Shown piece after piece: positions 11,611 to 24,929 of a stretch of 60,000 nt of DNA. Within the stretch, counting starts at the first letter, position 1, and every line of letters starts with the position of its first letter. The position numbers and the translations under genes are program-made. Source of the stretch: Glandiceps talaboti (taxonomy: Eukaryota > Hemichordata > Enteropneusta > Spengelidae). Location: the NCBI RefSeq assembly GCF_964340395.1, contig NC_135550.1:14612408-14672407 (forward strand). The letters are read 5' to 3'. The notes below the pieces were generated by a model that was not told the origin of the DNA, did no database searches, and saw nothing but the letters and a program-made list of their open reading frames with translations.

Positions 11611-12067
11611 ACTTGCTTTATTTTCCAAAACCATGATAATAGTGGGTGGTGAACATACAATGTAAGGACTATAATATGAGACAAAATTTGAACTATAGCA
11701 ATGCCTTTATGTACTAATAATATAGGTATTGTCATGACATGTAAAATATTTGATTATTGCACCATCTGTATAAATATAGATTTTTTTCCAAATTTCAAAC
11801 TAATGTTAGACTGTGACTAGTTTCCATGGAAACCATGGGTTGGCCAGTTTGGATGGTATGTTTTTCAATATCATTGAAATCCATACTGTACTGTTCTTAC
11901 AATGAAACTTTGAAATTTTCTTGGAAGGTTTGAAGATTGCAGACTGAATTCAGAGTAGCTTTTCAAGGATAGCATACAGATTGTATTGTTACATCTGGAA
12001 TTTAGTATGTCTGCCAGAACAATAGGTGTTGGACATTAACTGATGTGTTTGTGCACCACTTCATTTA

Positions 12068-12444
12068 GGGATGATCACACAATGTCACACAAGCTCAACA
12101 AGTGAACTTCGTTTCGTTTAGGGAGGGGGGGGGGCTGTCTGGCATCAGTGCGATTGCTGAACTTCATTTTCGCACTTCTAAGTTTTGAAAACTTTCACAC
12201 CTTCAATGATAAAAGCGTGTGTATTTATACTGGGGGCATGAGATGTTGATAAGGTGATACAAATGTACTTCTAATTCGAGATACAGTGCTGGGTTCCCGG
12301 TAGTATTTTGATGTGTTTACCATCTCAGTAAACCGATGCATAAGATTGGAACTTCATGGGGAGGGAGAGGGAGAGGGGTTTTGTCCTACATGAAGTTGAA
12401 CTATGTTCACTCATTGAGCTTGTATGACATTGTGCGATCGTCCC
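12068..12444. mobile_element. PIF/Harbinger-like MITE, second family, TTA target duplication
   Basis: The 40-bp terminal inverted repeats start GGGAYGATCRCACAATG and match at 35 of 40 positions. TTA flanks both ends (12065-12067 and 12445-12447). The TIR sequence differs from the element at 2260, so this is a separate family with the same target preference. The 377-bp body has a G-rich tract and no coding capacity. Confidence 0.8.
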
Positions 12445-13130
12445 TTAGGAAAGTGTCATTTTGAATAACGCCATCAATTGTAACTCTCTTAGAAAGAAAA
12501 AGTGTGGTGACTCATTTATCAAGAGCTATAAAGTGATTGTGTGTAGGACAATTTTCACAAAATTTGTACATCTTTTTGCTGTATGTTTGTCCAGGATTAA
12601 TTTGAACTACAGTGATGTTTATATTATGTAAGATATTAAAATGAATATTGTGGAAGAGAAAGGAATAAGCCTGACTGTATGGCCGCTTTCAATTACATGG
12701 GAATTGTTCAGTTTTGTGTCAAAGCTTTACTTTGCATGCAAATGATATCATATTAGTGGAAAACTAAATATGCTCACACATACCCAGTTTAAAAGACAAT
12801 CAAGAGTCTAGTGTAATTTAAAAAATCTTCATTCTAATTTCCACTGTTTTTTATTAAATGATATTGAATTCTTGATAATTTTTGAAAACATTGTTACTTT
12901 CGTCAAGTTACACGTATAGTGTCAAACGTGAACAACTGGGTACATCCCTCCTAACTGTTACTGTGTACATGTACATTCAGACTAAACCAGAATATTATCA
13001 AAATTATACCTATTTATTGAGATTCAAATCAATTCGCTATCAAAATTTCACCCAGTGTTGTGTGAAGACACAGTAGACAAATGTTAGGTGTTTCTATGCA
13101 ACATTCTTGTAGTGTTTGCGTGAGCTGTGC

Positions 13131-13632
13131 CCACAGGCATTTGTTTCCCGAGTTATGTCTCAGAATATGTCTATTAGAATACAATAAAATGTTGATAATA
13201 TCGTTAATATTGACGTATTTAGCCAACTCTATATGAAAGGGGTAAAATTACACTTGTTTCTGTGATCACGCAGGTTCACTCACCGTGAAAGAAGACACAA
13301 GGTTTGAAAGGCAGTCGCCATTACCCTACATAAACATGAACTTTCAACCGGCCGTTGTACTGGGCAAACATTTCGAAGATTTTACCTTCCGTCACTTCCT
13401 AGTTCCCAAATTTAATAATCTTCCAATAAATCACATCGTTGTTACAATCGGACCATGCCTACGAAAGATATCAACCGATTCCTGACGTCATGTAGGGAAA
13501 TTGGAGCAGATAAATTTTTATATATATATATATAGTTGGCTAAATACGTCAATATTAACGATATTATTGACATTTTATTGTATTCTGATAGAAATATTCT
13601 GAGACATAACTCGGGGAAACAAATGCCTGTGG
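13131..13632. repeat. 98-bp inverted repeat with ~305-bp loop
   Basis: 13131-13228 (starting CCACAGGCATTTG) and 13534-13632 are reverse complements with few mismatches. The inner ends meet AT-rich TATATA sequence. The spacer includes a TGACGTCA octamer at 13483. This could be a foldback transposon. The outer boundaries are unclear and I find no target duplication. Confidence 0.7.
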
Positions 13633-14086
13633 CTGTGCCGGCCGAGAAAGTAGGCCAGTATATATAGTTCAGCAAAGCAGCCATGTGCATTCCTGACCAG
13701 AACAATTTTAATTATGTGTTTGGAATGATACTGGGGGTAGTGACATAATGTTTTTGTTAAAGTTTGAATATGTATGTATGAAATTTGGTATCTTTTATGT
13801 GTAGATTAATTAGTAGTAAGTTGATAAGTACATTCACGACAATGCCCCAGTGCACAACATTGATTGATTAAAATATTAAATAATATGAAAAATGACATTA
13901 ATATTAGCGTTTGCCAGTTTGAAGGATACAGTCTTTTGATAATGAGTCTCAACAACCAATACAACTCCTGCATAATTAGAAATTATATAATACATATATA
14001 CATGTACATGATATAGCATGTATTTGCATTTACAAAATATTATAAATGCGATGTACTTACAATGTATGTAAATGTGTAGATAGCCC

Positions 14087-14244
14087 CAATGTGTGTCTTC
14101 TCATAATGACAAAATTGTATGTTGTGGGTCAAAATGATTATAAATTTTCTTGTAAGTGGCCACATAGTAAAGATAGGAATTACTAAATTTTGGCAGGTTA
14201 CAAGAAGTTGCTGTATGTGAGTGACACATTATAAGGTCACGTTG
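14087..14244. mobile_element. Decayed copy of the hAT-like MITE
   Basis: The body aligns by eye with 11289-11452 over nearly its whole length (shared pieces such as TAGTAA-GATAGG and CCAAATTTTGG/CTAAATTTTGG in the same order). The termini have mutated to CAATGTGTG and CACGTTG. No duplication survives, so it is older than the nested copy. Confidence 0.55.
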
Positions 14245-17200
14245 GTTACATGGAGATCACAATGGTAGGGTGTAGGGTACAACAAATCTGAGTTGCTTGA
14301 ACTGTCTTTTGTCATTCCATCAAATACAGATACCATGGACCTTTCCCCCTTCCTTGATCAGATCATATTATTAATAAATGAAAGATATGTTGAACATTTC
14401 TACATGCTCTATCCCCCATACTTGAAATGAAATGTACTATTTCAGATCAGACCTATAACCATAAAACTATCACATGTAACTGGAGACCAATAAACCAATA
14501 ACACATGTAGCAAGTGGTTGTTCTTTTTATGTTCCTGTATTTGCAGTAAACTGTGTTGATATACAAATGGTATCAGCAGGGCAGGTTTCATGAACATTTT
14601 GAGTAGAATTACAGATGTGGAGAAAGATATTATGTGTCACTTAACCTTATAATCAAGCAATTTACAGACAAAACTATTTGAATAATTTTTTGTAATGAAA
14701 AATATTTTTAGCACATCTGAACGTAGAGATTGGAATCCCTGCCATTCTGTGGGAAGTGTTCAATAACACAACGGGGCTGAGTAAATTAACTGAAAATAAA
14801 AAAGTACTTTCTTCAGCACTGCAGTTCCTGTTTCAAAAACTTAGGATCTAGTTTAACTACTGATACTACTGGTATCCCCAGGAACTTGTTTGTGTTATAA
14901 TTAATTTTTATAAAAATTGACAACTGTAAAATGTGTGGTTTGAATTATTGAATACATAACTCTGGTAAATTATCACATGACAGTATGGATTCCAGACATG
15001 CAGCTGTAGAACAAAAGTGGCATTGATTTCAAACTTCCGTATCGTAGGCTGCATTTATAGAAGTTATCATTTAGTTCCCTGAATTTTTTTGTTGAGGTGA
15101 AGAATGACCACATGAACAAAATATTAATGATAATAATAAAATGAAGTTTTCCTTTTTCGTAAAGAGAGATTTGGTAAATACAGAACCCCCTAACAAGTAG
15201 TGTATGAAGTGAAGTGTCGTGTTGAAAACGAAGCAGTACGTACGTTGCCTCAATTTTATTAACATCTGAGGTAGGAGTATGATTCTGTAGGAACAAGGTT
15301 GTCATTCTCAGGGAGAAAAAACAAACAACAATGTGTAAAGGAAGTAAAGAAATGGAGCCAGTGTTCCTTCATCAGATTTTGATTGACCTTGTCTTTGACA
15401 CCACCTTTTGGCATTTAAGTAGTGCATGTGGTGCTAGTTTTCAGTCACGTCATGTCATACTCTCAAGGCTTGCATGACATACATATTTTCAGAATAACAA
15501 TGGTGAAAACGTCACAGCAGGGTGGGTTTAAAGGTCGAAATCAATTCAGACACTTCTTAGTGACCAAAAAACAAACAAACAAATAAGTAGCAGGGACAAA
15601 TGGCAATAAGGTTTTAAAAAACTATATACCAAAATGAGGTATTTCAGTGTTTTACCTGCTCATTGTTGTATTGTTGTCATATGTAATGTATGTGTTTTGG
15701 TGAGCTTTTAGTACTAAAAGTTCAGAATGGTAGATATGTTATAAAATGCATTGTTACCAATAACAATGACAGGAAAAGTCCACCCTAATTTGCAAGTAAG
15801 AAAAACGTTCCATAGAGGAATAGTTGGTGTAAAATTAGACCTGTTTTGAAACTCAGTCAAGCATACATAAACAGATGTTATTTAAAGGTGTTCACCTTGG
15901 TGACAGATGTATGCAGGTCAGGGAAGAAAGCAGAGTTTCTAACCTCTGTGAAAGAATAGTTTCTATTGTTGCTACCCCATGAATTGCAAATACACAGACT
16001 GTCTGCCAACACCTTGTTTATGGTGTTGTTCACAGTTTCAGAGTTCATCTGAAATTACCATATCACTAATAATTATACTGTGTAACATTTGACCACATGT
16101 ACAGACAAGTTTGGAAAAGGAGGTCAAAAACACTTGCCACAAAAAGCTCCATCAGGTGTAGAAAGTTGCATGCAGATGTGGTGATTAAGTGTCAAATTCT
16201 TTGTGACATTACAACAAAGGTGATGTTCAGATTTAAAAAAAAAAAATTGCTACCAAGATTTTAAAGGACGGAGTTATGGCCGCAAGGGAATAGTTCAAAG
16301 TGTTTGTTGACTTGGAATGACCACAGAACTGTTAACTTCTATTGCCAAAAAAAAATGCCACTCTATACTTTTAGCTGTAGGCCATCGGATTTTAAAGTTG
16401 AAAGGTGGTGTTGGTATTTGTATACTAGTACATGTATACGTGTGTGCATGAAAATAGTCCGTTTCTCATTAACAAGGAAAATACTGTATTATCAGAGGCT
16501 CAGAATCCAATAGTTTTGATCACAAGTCTACATTTGTACACATACCATAGATTGATGTCAAATCTTGTTACCACTGTAGAGGTGGTGGGACTGGTTGTTA
16601 GGAATTAGTAGAATAATAAGTAGGCTACAGGTTACACAATAGCTATCAAACATACACCTGTCATACACATTGATGTCCAAGATTGGTTTGACAGAATGAT
16701 ATTTTCAAGCCAGAGAGCCAGTTGTCTGAATTACATATCTGGACAAAATTAACATGGCAACATCGGGATTGGTGATTTTGCTTTGTTTCTTATTAACAAG
16801 TAAAGCAAATTCATGTAGCCAGGTGATGACCAAATTAGATTATATTAAATTATGGCCAGTTGGTTCTGTGTTATTGACGTCTGGTCCGTAACTACTATAA
16901 ACTCAAAAACACTTGTGAAAAAACCTATGTGTATATTTTTGAGAATTTCTGAATTTGTTATTATTTTTAATCAGAAAGATCATCTGATGCTGAATAAAGC
17001 AATCTAATGATACATGTACATGTAGGGCGAGTGACAACAAATTAAATGAATAAATTATTTGCCAGAGTTTGCTTTCATTTTAGTGCAGTTTATTAGTAGA
17101 AAGCCTAAAAATAAATAGCTTTGTTCCGGTTACCCGACCCCCACCTAGTTTCTCACTGCCGCCCCCCAAATTTATTTTTTTACGTATTTGAGAAAAAATG

Positions 17201-19076
17201 AATAAAATCACAAACTTGTGAAGTCTCACAAGGAAAATAGTGGATGCAGAAACTGACATTAACTTAAGAAGACAATATAAAACTGTTCTTTCAATCTGTA
17301 ATGGCTGTACATCTGATGAGAAGAATCAATAACACGAGACCATATGGAGAAAAAACGGAAAACCTAACTACCTGAACTAGATCTGACTCACAAATGAAAA
17401 AAAAAATCTACCTGCACTGCCTATTCTAAAATTGAGTGTAATCAGAACCACACAGTTTTGTTAGGCCCAAGCTGTAGGTACTATTTGATAAAAATATTAA
17501 TCATTCTACATGTTTTAAAGTCACCGGTGCATATAATTATCATCAGTAAATGAGTGAAATGCATTTGCATCGCCTCTTTATTCATGAAATTGTTGAAACC
17601 ATGCTTTCTTACACTACTGTACGTAGAAAGATGGGATTAAATTTTGACATGATCTTGAGTTGCATGCAATTTCAGTGAAATCAAATTATTTCAAAAAACA
17701 ATCAAGACTGCAGTATAATTTTGTGTCAATTAATATGCCAACTTTATGAGATTTGAATAATTGATATTGTAATATTTATTTTATAAAAAAGCTTGAGTGT
17801 TGGCCAGGAAATATACAAATATATATATATCTGCCATTATCAATAGTTCTCGTTGTATGGCAAAGTATGACAAATGTGATAGAAGTATCATTTCAGCTGT
17901 CAGTTATTGCAATGACTTTTACATTTGTGTTGCTTTGGCAGCAGAGCTCCTCATTTGCATCACTGCTTGCAGTTTGTTTACCGAGCAAGTTCAAGCAGGT
18001 ACATGTTGAAGTAGCAACCCAAATCAAATATTGACTTGAATGTGAGTAATACCAAACTGACATGTATCTGTTGAAAAAGAACATGTAATGTATTTCTGAA
18101 TCAATATTTTAATGTAACACGGATTATAACGTAATATTTGTATTAAAATAAACTGCAGTCTTGTGCATAGGGACTTATGGTAGTTATGTTCAGAGATTGG
18201 CACATATACAAAGTTGCTAATGTGACCTTTGACTTTGGGTAACTTAATTGTATTTTGGCACCAGTTTGTCAAATGCACTATGGAATGGTATATCTTTATG
18301 CATAAAGACTTTTGTGTGCTGGTATGCCAAACAACAATAACTATTTCAGTGCTCAGGTAACCAGATGTCATATACATGTTATTGTTACTTTTGATTTTTT
18401 CCATGTAAGTGGTTTTCGGTAGAACCACAGTTCACAAATGAATGGACAGTTGATTGACAGGAAAGACATCGACATCAACGTGTCTGCCAATTCCCTTCTC
18501 TTTTGGAAACAACTCGGAAAAAAAACTCAGGGAACTGAAGTTATAAGATATGTTTATTTTTAAAGTAGTTGTCAGTGAGAAATTGCTCCAAGCCATTGAT
18601 GTACAGGGTCAAGTTGAGTGGGAAAGGCGGCCTGATTAAAGTAATATATTAATATTCACACGCTGTCATCGTGCCTGTGTTCATTTCAGTGACCTGATCT
18701 AATAGGTCATGTACATCCTATCTGGGCATGGATATCCATTTAGCATTAACTAAGTGTGATTGATTTATGATGAGTTGTTCATGGGCTTTGATGTTTTTAA
18801 AGTGCACATATTTCACTTGGTAATGAGTAGTATGTTTATTTATCATGGGTAACACAGAAGAACTGGTCCAGGAACATGTAGTAGTGTAATCGGTGCATAG
18901 CTGAGTTAGGATAAGGGGTTGGGATGAAGGAACATAGGAAGTGTTTCTTGTGAGATATTCAGATGATCAGTTGATTCCCATTTGTTGTTGAATTATATTT
19001 GTTAACTTTTTATTTGAAGAGAATTAGTAATCCCAAAACTAGGTGTCCATTTTAAGTATTCAAGAAAGAAAATGCC

Positions 19077-19222
19077 CCCCCCCCAAAAAAAAAAAAAAAA
19101 AAAAATGATTGTTTTTCCAACCTGCAAGACAAAATTTAGGATTCCTTGGTCCCCCCCCCCCCCACCACACACACACACACACACATACACGCACCACCAC
19201 CACCACCACCCACCACCACCTC
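19077..19222. repeat. Compound simple-sequence tract (C, A, CA, CAC)
   Basis: C8, about A21, C13, (CA)n and (CAC)n occur in sequence on the + strand. Proline- or histidine-rich frames across it are artefacts. Confidence 0.9.
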
Positions 19223-19884
19223 TCAATTCTTTGTGGAGTTCAGGTTTTCACCAGTTGAACATTTGGGCACAATAATTGTCAATATTGAATTTGTTTGTTA
19301 TGTGATTTCCAAGACAATATTGTTTATGAACAAAACACTGATCCTGCTCAGTATTTTGTAATGTTTAAATTCATAATGGCAAAGTAATATTAAAAATTCA
19401 AGGTTTGTCGTGATGCCCTGCAGCAATGTTCTCCGCTACAAGACTGAAGATAGCAAATGTCATGGTATCAGAAGTAATGAAATACCTAGGTATAAGAATT
19501 AATGAGTACAAAATGTCATGATATCAACGTCAAAATATCAAACTTCAAATCTGCTACATGTATGCAATTGCCTGTGGTAATACATATTGAGTAGCCATCA
19601 GAATGGTGAAGCAGGGAAAACCCTCCTACCTGCCAGGTTATAATGAGTGATTATCAGTTTTCAGTACAAATTGTAAATGGTCACATAATTATGCCCAGTT
19701 GCTATGGATTGATACAGGTCATGTTTTGGGTGGATTGGTAGGGGATGGCGGCAGTAGGGGGTAGTGGCATTGTTGTATTATATAATAGTTTTTATCCAAG
19801 CATCATTTGTAAATATTTTTAAGTTTGATAGTCATCAGAAAGAATAGCAAAATCAGAATGTTACTATGTAATTATAATAATGTC

Positions 19885-20050
19885 TATACATGTGCAAATG
19901 AGATGCTTATTATGCATCTCCTTTCCATTTCAAGCCCCAAAGCATTTGCCTTATGAGAACACAATAGTTGAATGAAGGTTATTTTACATATTTATAATGT
20001 ATATGCAAATTAGATTTTTATTATGCATCTCCTTTTCACTTCAATTTATA
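19885..20050. repeat. Tandem duplication, period 111 bp
   Basis: A segment containing TTATTATGCATCTCCTTT followed by CAYTTCAA occurs near 19908 and again near 20019 with flanking similarity (TATRYGCAAAT upstream of both). Confidence 0.6.
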
Positions 20051-20919
20051 GAAGAATTTATCATCTAAAAACATAAAATTAGCCTTTTTATAGGTCAGTT
20101 CTCCATTAATCATGGTACATGTAAGAGTGTAGAGCTCCAAATCTAACAGTACATTTTGTCATGAAGGTGTTTGGATTTGTCATTTCTGTCTAGGTGTACG
20201 GAGAGTACTGGGAGTAAAAACCTTTCTTTTCTTGATTATTTTGAGAAGCATAATAAATCAGAGTAGTGCTTGTGGTGACGAGATTACAATAACAATCAAT
20301 AATACCCAGAAATTAGATTCTTTATATATGATAAGAGATATTGAGTGTAGATAATGGTATCCTAATGAACAATTGTAGATGCTGTCTGCAGTGGGGGGAT
20401 AACACATTCTTGACTCATACAAAACAAATTGAAAAACTTTAAAGTTAACACGAATGGTAATAAATTTATGCAGTAGTAATTATTTTTAGGAAATTGATTT
20501 GAACCTGTAGCTCCCAAGGAAAAGTACAAAGAAATACACAAAATGTACCGATAAAGCCAGCTTCTTATTCTCACTTCCAATAAAGCTGCAGGATTTGACT
20601 ACAGCTTTATATTATCATAGTGTTGTTATTGCTTGTAACTTTAGAATATCTGCTGTATCACAATGGATTGGTTTTGTTGTTGTTTTTGTAAGTAGATGTA
20701 TTTAGTGAATACAAACATACTTATTTTGCCGCATGAACAATTGAACAAATCCATAGCCCAAAAAAAACATACAGCTCTGGTAGTATGGTACATTGTGTTT
20801 ATGTCAGAAATGCAATATTCGAACCGTTCTGGTGTCTTTCTCAATATTGCATCGTATATGGTATTGATATCATAGCTAAGACATGCAATTAAATGAAACG
20901 TTTTTCTTTCCACCAACAG

Positions 20920-21116
20920 ATACCCCTCCATCAGAGCAACAAGAACTTTTTATCAAGAAACTTCAGCAATGCTGTGTGGTCTTTGACTTCATGGACCCAG
21001 TGTCCGACATCAAGGGCAAAGAAGTCAAGAGAGCTAGTCTAAATGAGTTAGTGGATTATATCACAGCAGGGAGGGGAGTTCTTCTTGAACAGGTGTACCC
21101 AGACGTAGTGAAAGTG
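20920..21116 (+). CDS. PPP2R5E: Exon 2 of PP2A B56 regulatory subunit (first HEAT-like repeats)
   Basis: This exon completes codon 49 and encodes residues 50-114, starting [20 protein letters not shown] and ending [10 protein letters not shown]. It is the start of the conserved B56 domain. [14 protein letters not shown] and LNELVDYIT are hallmark helices of the first HEAT-like repeats, and YPDVV leads into the next helix. The acceptor is a pyrimidine-rich run ending CCACCAACAG. The donor is AAAGTG|GTGAGT, phase 0. The exon is isolated between introns of 17 and 22 kb. The open frame reads about 50 bases into intron 2 before a stop, so a naive gene caller could overextend it. The joined protein continues [12 protein letters not shown], which agrees with the family at that junction. 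Confidence 0.96.
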
Positions 21117-23242
21117 GTGAGTAGTAGTGTGTCTTCACAATTTCCTGGGTTTCTTTCTGTTAAATGACTTTTTACAGGTGTCCTCATTAGCATGAACTCA
21201 ATGGGGGTTTAGAACCCAAGCTGACCTCAAGTAAGAATTGGAATGGCCGACTACCCGAGTGCTTATAAAGACCAAGAACTTTAGTCATTGCAGTCATGAC
21301 AGTATTGACTATTCACTAATTGAATGACGGACTTGATATTTAGATGATATATATCCAACACTGAAAGCACCATGTGGATAGACAGAGACAGACAGACAGG
21401 CAGACAGACTGACATCCACAACAGACACGCCCACAATAGACTGACGGACACCATACCCACCCACCAATCCATCCAAGCCCACCTGCATACACCAACCCAC
21501 CTGCATTAGCACACACAGACATACAGTTTTAATGATTTCTATGAAGGTGAAAGTGAACTACTGTGTGTGCAGGTACTTGAAGCTCAAGCATCTTTCATGG
21601 AAGAGATGCAGTTGTAATGGACATGACGACCAGACTCAATATTTTTAAATCTTGCACAACATCATGCTTTTATACTGTTTTGTCTAGATTTTTTTCCTCC
21701 TTGCCTTCTCTGCCTACCTTCCGTGAAAAGAAATGGATTTATAGAGTATGTGCTTGTCTGCTGGTTGCTATGCTGGTGTGATCTCTCTCAAGGAATATAC
21801 TTTTTTTGATTGCCGATACCGGTAATGGCATACATAAATATCATGCTTGGATTGCTTCAGACGATTCTTTCTTTTCATATCAATGCTAACTAGCTTTGCT
21901 GACCATGCATAACCTTCTTTAAGTCCACCAGTGTTTACACTGAAGCGCCGAAAAAGAAATGGTGATTTTCCTAATCTCCTTCAGTGTTTCCTGCGAAGGA
22001 ATGGAAAAGAAATGGATATGAAACAAATCAATACTGTACATGTATATACTTCACAGATGGAATATTAGAGTGTTCAAGAAAAGAGCCAAGTCTTAGTGAA
22101 ATGTTTGAGGGTTTTTTTTTTCGATCGTGATGATTAAGTAAAAATAAAGAGGAATTCATCATCCTGTAGATACTCAGTGATTAGACCAGAATGTAGAGTT
22201 GAGAAATTCATATATCTGTGAAGCCATCAAGAAATCTGTAGATGAATCTCAAGGATGAAGATATGTGATGAAGTTGTCAAATAAACACTTTGCATTTTTC
22301 CAATCATATTGTCTCCAACAGTAACCACCCACTCATGTTTTCAGAAGTGCGAAATTGATCAGCCTGTAAGGTGTTTTTTAGGCTCCGGGTAATATTGAAA
22401 CAGGTAGAATCTAGGTGGATGTTACCTGATTTATACATACATTGAAAAACAGTACATATATGTACATTTATGCCAAAAAAAAGTTGGTGCTTTTAGAGTT
22501 TTTAGTCCGTAATATGGAGGAAGTAAAATATCAAACATGTATTGCCAAATGGTGTCATTGTCCAAATTGTTTAGCTAGTCATGTGACTAGACACAAACCA
22601 GAATTTTTCTCACTGTACTTAGTTCTCATTTCTATATTTTCACTTCTCCCTGTTTTTCCTACTTCTGTGCGTGTAGTGTAGCATGGCATTGCCATTTGGC
22701 TGGTAATGAATTAAAGCACTGAACATGAAATCAACCAATCTTGACAAGTTGGCTGTAAGATCGGTTCAAGCTTGGCTTTAGTAAAGCGGTTCAAATCTTC
22801 AGAATTTCATAAAAAGTTCTACCAGTACATCAAATAGCTCCCATTCACTAAAAACAAAGTTGGGTTTGGAATGATGTGATGTGTGATGTGATGTATTCTA
22901 CATGTACTGTACATGCAGACTGCCTTGATTAATTAAACATTGTACTTGTCAGTACTTTTCAGGTTTAGGCATGTCCTTTTCTACATGTACGTAAAATCAA
23001 GGTTGCATGTGTGCAGCCATATTTCTAGTAGACTATTCCAGGAGACTTTTTCACCCATAAACATTCTGACATATGACTTGTACTAAGTGTTTCCATGAAA
23101 CTTAGTAGCTGTAGGCCAGTTTATCAATAATTAAGTATCAGTGTTGTTTAGTCTGTTACATTAAATTGCATTTTGATACTTTTTCAGTGTTTGTGTGTAC
23201 TGTGTGTGTGTGGATGTGCATAGGTAGGTAGGTAGGTTTATC

Positions 23243-23470
23243 TGTATGTATGTATGTATGTATGTATGTATGTATGTATGTATGTATGTATGTATGTATG
23301 TATGTATGTATGTATGTATGTATGTATGTATGTATGTATGTATGTATGTATGTATGTATGTATGTATGTATGTATGTATGTATGTATGTATGTATGTATG
23401 TATGTATGTATGTATGTATGTATGTATGTATGTATGTATGTATGTATGTATGTATGTATGTATGTATGTA
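23243..23470. repeat. (TGTA)57 tetranucleotide microsatellite
   Basis: 228 bp of uninterrupted TGTA occur, flanked by a GGTA run upstream and a TG-rich run downstream. The tract keeps several frames open on both strands, giving spurious MYVC or HTYI repeat peptides of up to 169 codons. It is likely highly length-variable. Confidence 0.97.
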
Positions 23471-24494
23471 CATGTGATTGTGTGTGTGTGTGTGTTTGTT
23501 TGTGTATGTGTGTGTGCATGTGTGTGCACACATTTTCTTGGCCATTTATTTGTTTTTGTCCTTGATATGATGTTTGAGAACAGTTTGCAATGAAAAGCTT
23601 GTGTGGACTTCAATATTTCAATAGTCTGTCGTACGCAAACATGGTTTCCATGGTAATTTTCAAAGATCATTAGTAAAGTTTATCAGGCGAGTGCAGTCAC
23701 CTTCTCAATGAATAGATTTTTAAAATAAAAAATGCTCTCTCCTATTCACACAGTAATAATGAATTGTATAAAGGGGTATTGATTTGTAATAGAAAGCTAA
23801 CTATGAACTTCGGAGAGTGAATTGATTTCATACTGTGCACTAGATCCGTAGATCTGATATGTTTGTACACCTAACGAGAACAGCAGAACACAATCTGAAG
23901 TGGATGTAATGTGGCGTGTTTCTTTCACGACTTCAACCTCTGTGAGAAAATCAGAACAAACTCTCCATCACTGTGACATATATCTTAGTAAAATTACAGT
24001 ATGACGACAGTAAAGATCAATAAATGATGTTTGTTTTCTATCATTTAGCTAGCAGAAATATGAATGTGCATTGATTTTTATGTGCGTATCTAAGCAGAAG
24101 TATGTCCATAATGATAGCATTGATTTGTTACAATGGTTAGGCATAGGACACTCTGTCTCCGTACAAACTGAAGGGAACTGGTGAACACGTCACTGTTGAA
24201 GCCTAGGAATAGAGTTTGATTGTCCTTCAGAAATGAATCGTTGTAGGTATCTAGGTTTCGTTGTATGTGATATAAGTGGTACCTCAGCAATTGTGGAGAA
24301 AAATGTAATTTATGATATAACCTGAACATTTGTTATTTATATAGATTGCTTTTTGAATATATGTTTTCCTCTTCACTTTTATGCATATTTGTTGTGTGTA
24401 AATGATCACACATGATGGCGATTAAATGTTGTTATCCTGGTTATTAGTTTTAGTTATATATCACATTGGGGCTTTTAGATACTGGCTTCAATCG

Positions 24495-24929
24495 TCTAGT
24501 TCCTGACAAGTCGTACACCGTACTACGTTATCTTCATACTATATCATCTAGTCAATCCGGTTACTGAAGGTGTTAATTGTGGTTCAACCCCATGGTGGGC
24601 GAAACTCGAACAGGGCATTTCAGTAGTAAATTATCACAAATTGACAGGCTGTCTTCATCGCTCATTAATATTCATTTGGTACAGCTGTTTTGACTATCGT
24701 GAGATTTTTGACCATTCTCATGTTTCTAAGACTGATATGATATGCAAATGTCCAACCAGGACTCCACCTCCAGTCTGTTTAACCTAAAATGAGGTGGGGA
24801 CGCGACGTCATCATGTTTATATGAATGTTGTTGGTGGGAGCACAGAATTCTGTGCGAGAGTAACGGGATTGACTAGACAGTATAGTATGAAGATAACGTA
24901 GTATGGTATACGGTCCATCAGGAACTAGA
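24495..24929. mobile_element. 435-bp MITE with 71-bp terminal inverted repeats
   Basis: 24495-24565 and 24859-24929 are inverted repeats matching at roughly 60 of 71 positions, beginning TCTAGTTCCTGA. CTAG lies at both extreme ends and could be a 4-bp target duplication. It is palindromic, so this cannot be proved. The body has no coding capacity. The superfamily is not assigned. Confidence 0.75.

Larger units (their letters stand above)
3957..20919 (+). other. Intron 1 of the B56 gene (~17.0 kb)
   Basis: The intron runs from GTGAGT to CCACCAACAG, phase 1. It contains no exon-like open frame that I can recognise. Repeats listed separately are the 51-bp minisatellite (8645-8915), the inverted-repeat element 9407-11049, the nested MITE pair (11141-11610), a Harbinger-like MITE (12068-12444), an inverted repeat (13131-13632), a decayed hAT-like copy (14087-14244), a C/A/CA/CAC simple-sequence tract (19077-19222) and a 111-bp tandem duplication (19885-20050). 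In 4,000-8,600, 14,250-19,070 and 20,060-20,900 I see only AT-rich unique-looking sequence. Confidence 0.85.

Noticed and set aside
18024-18428. 134-codon minus-strand frame
   Set aside because: AT-driven composition (Ile, Tyr, Asn, Ser rich), no domain, no splice or start context. Chance frame inside intron 1.
23156-23670. Frames of 75-169 codons of MYVC or HTYI repeats
   Set aside because: Entirely explained by the TGTA microsatellite and its TG-rich flank.
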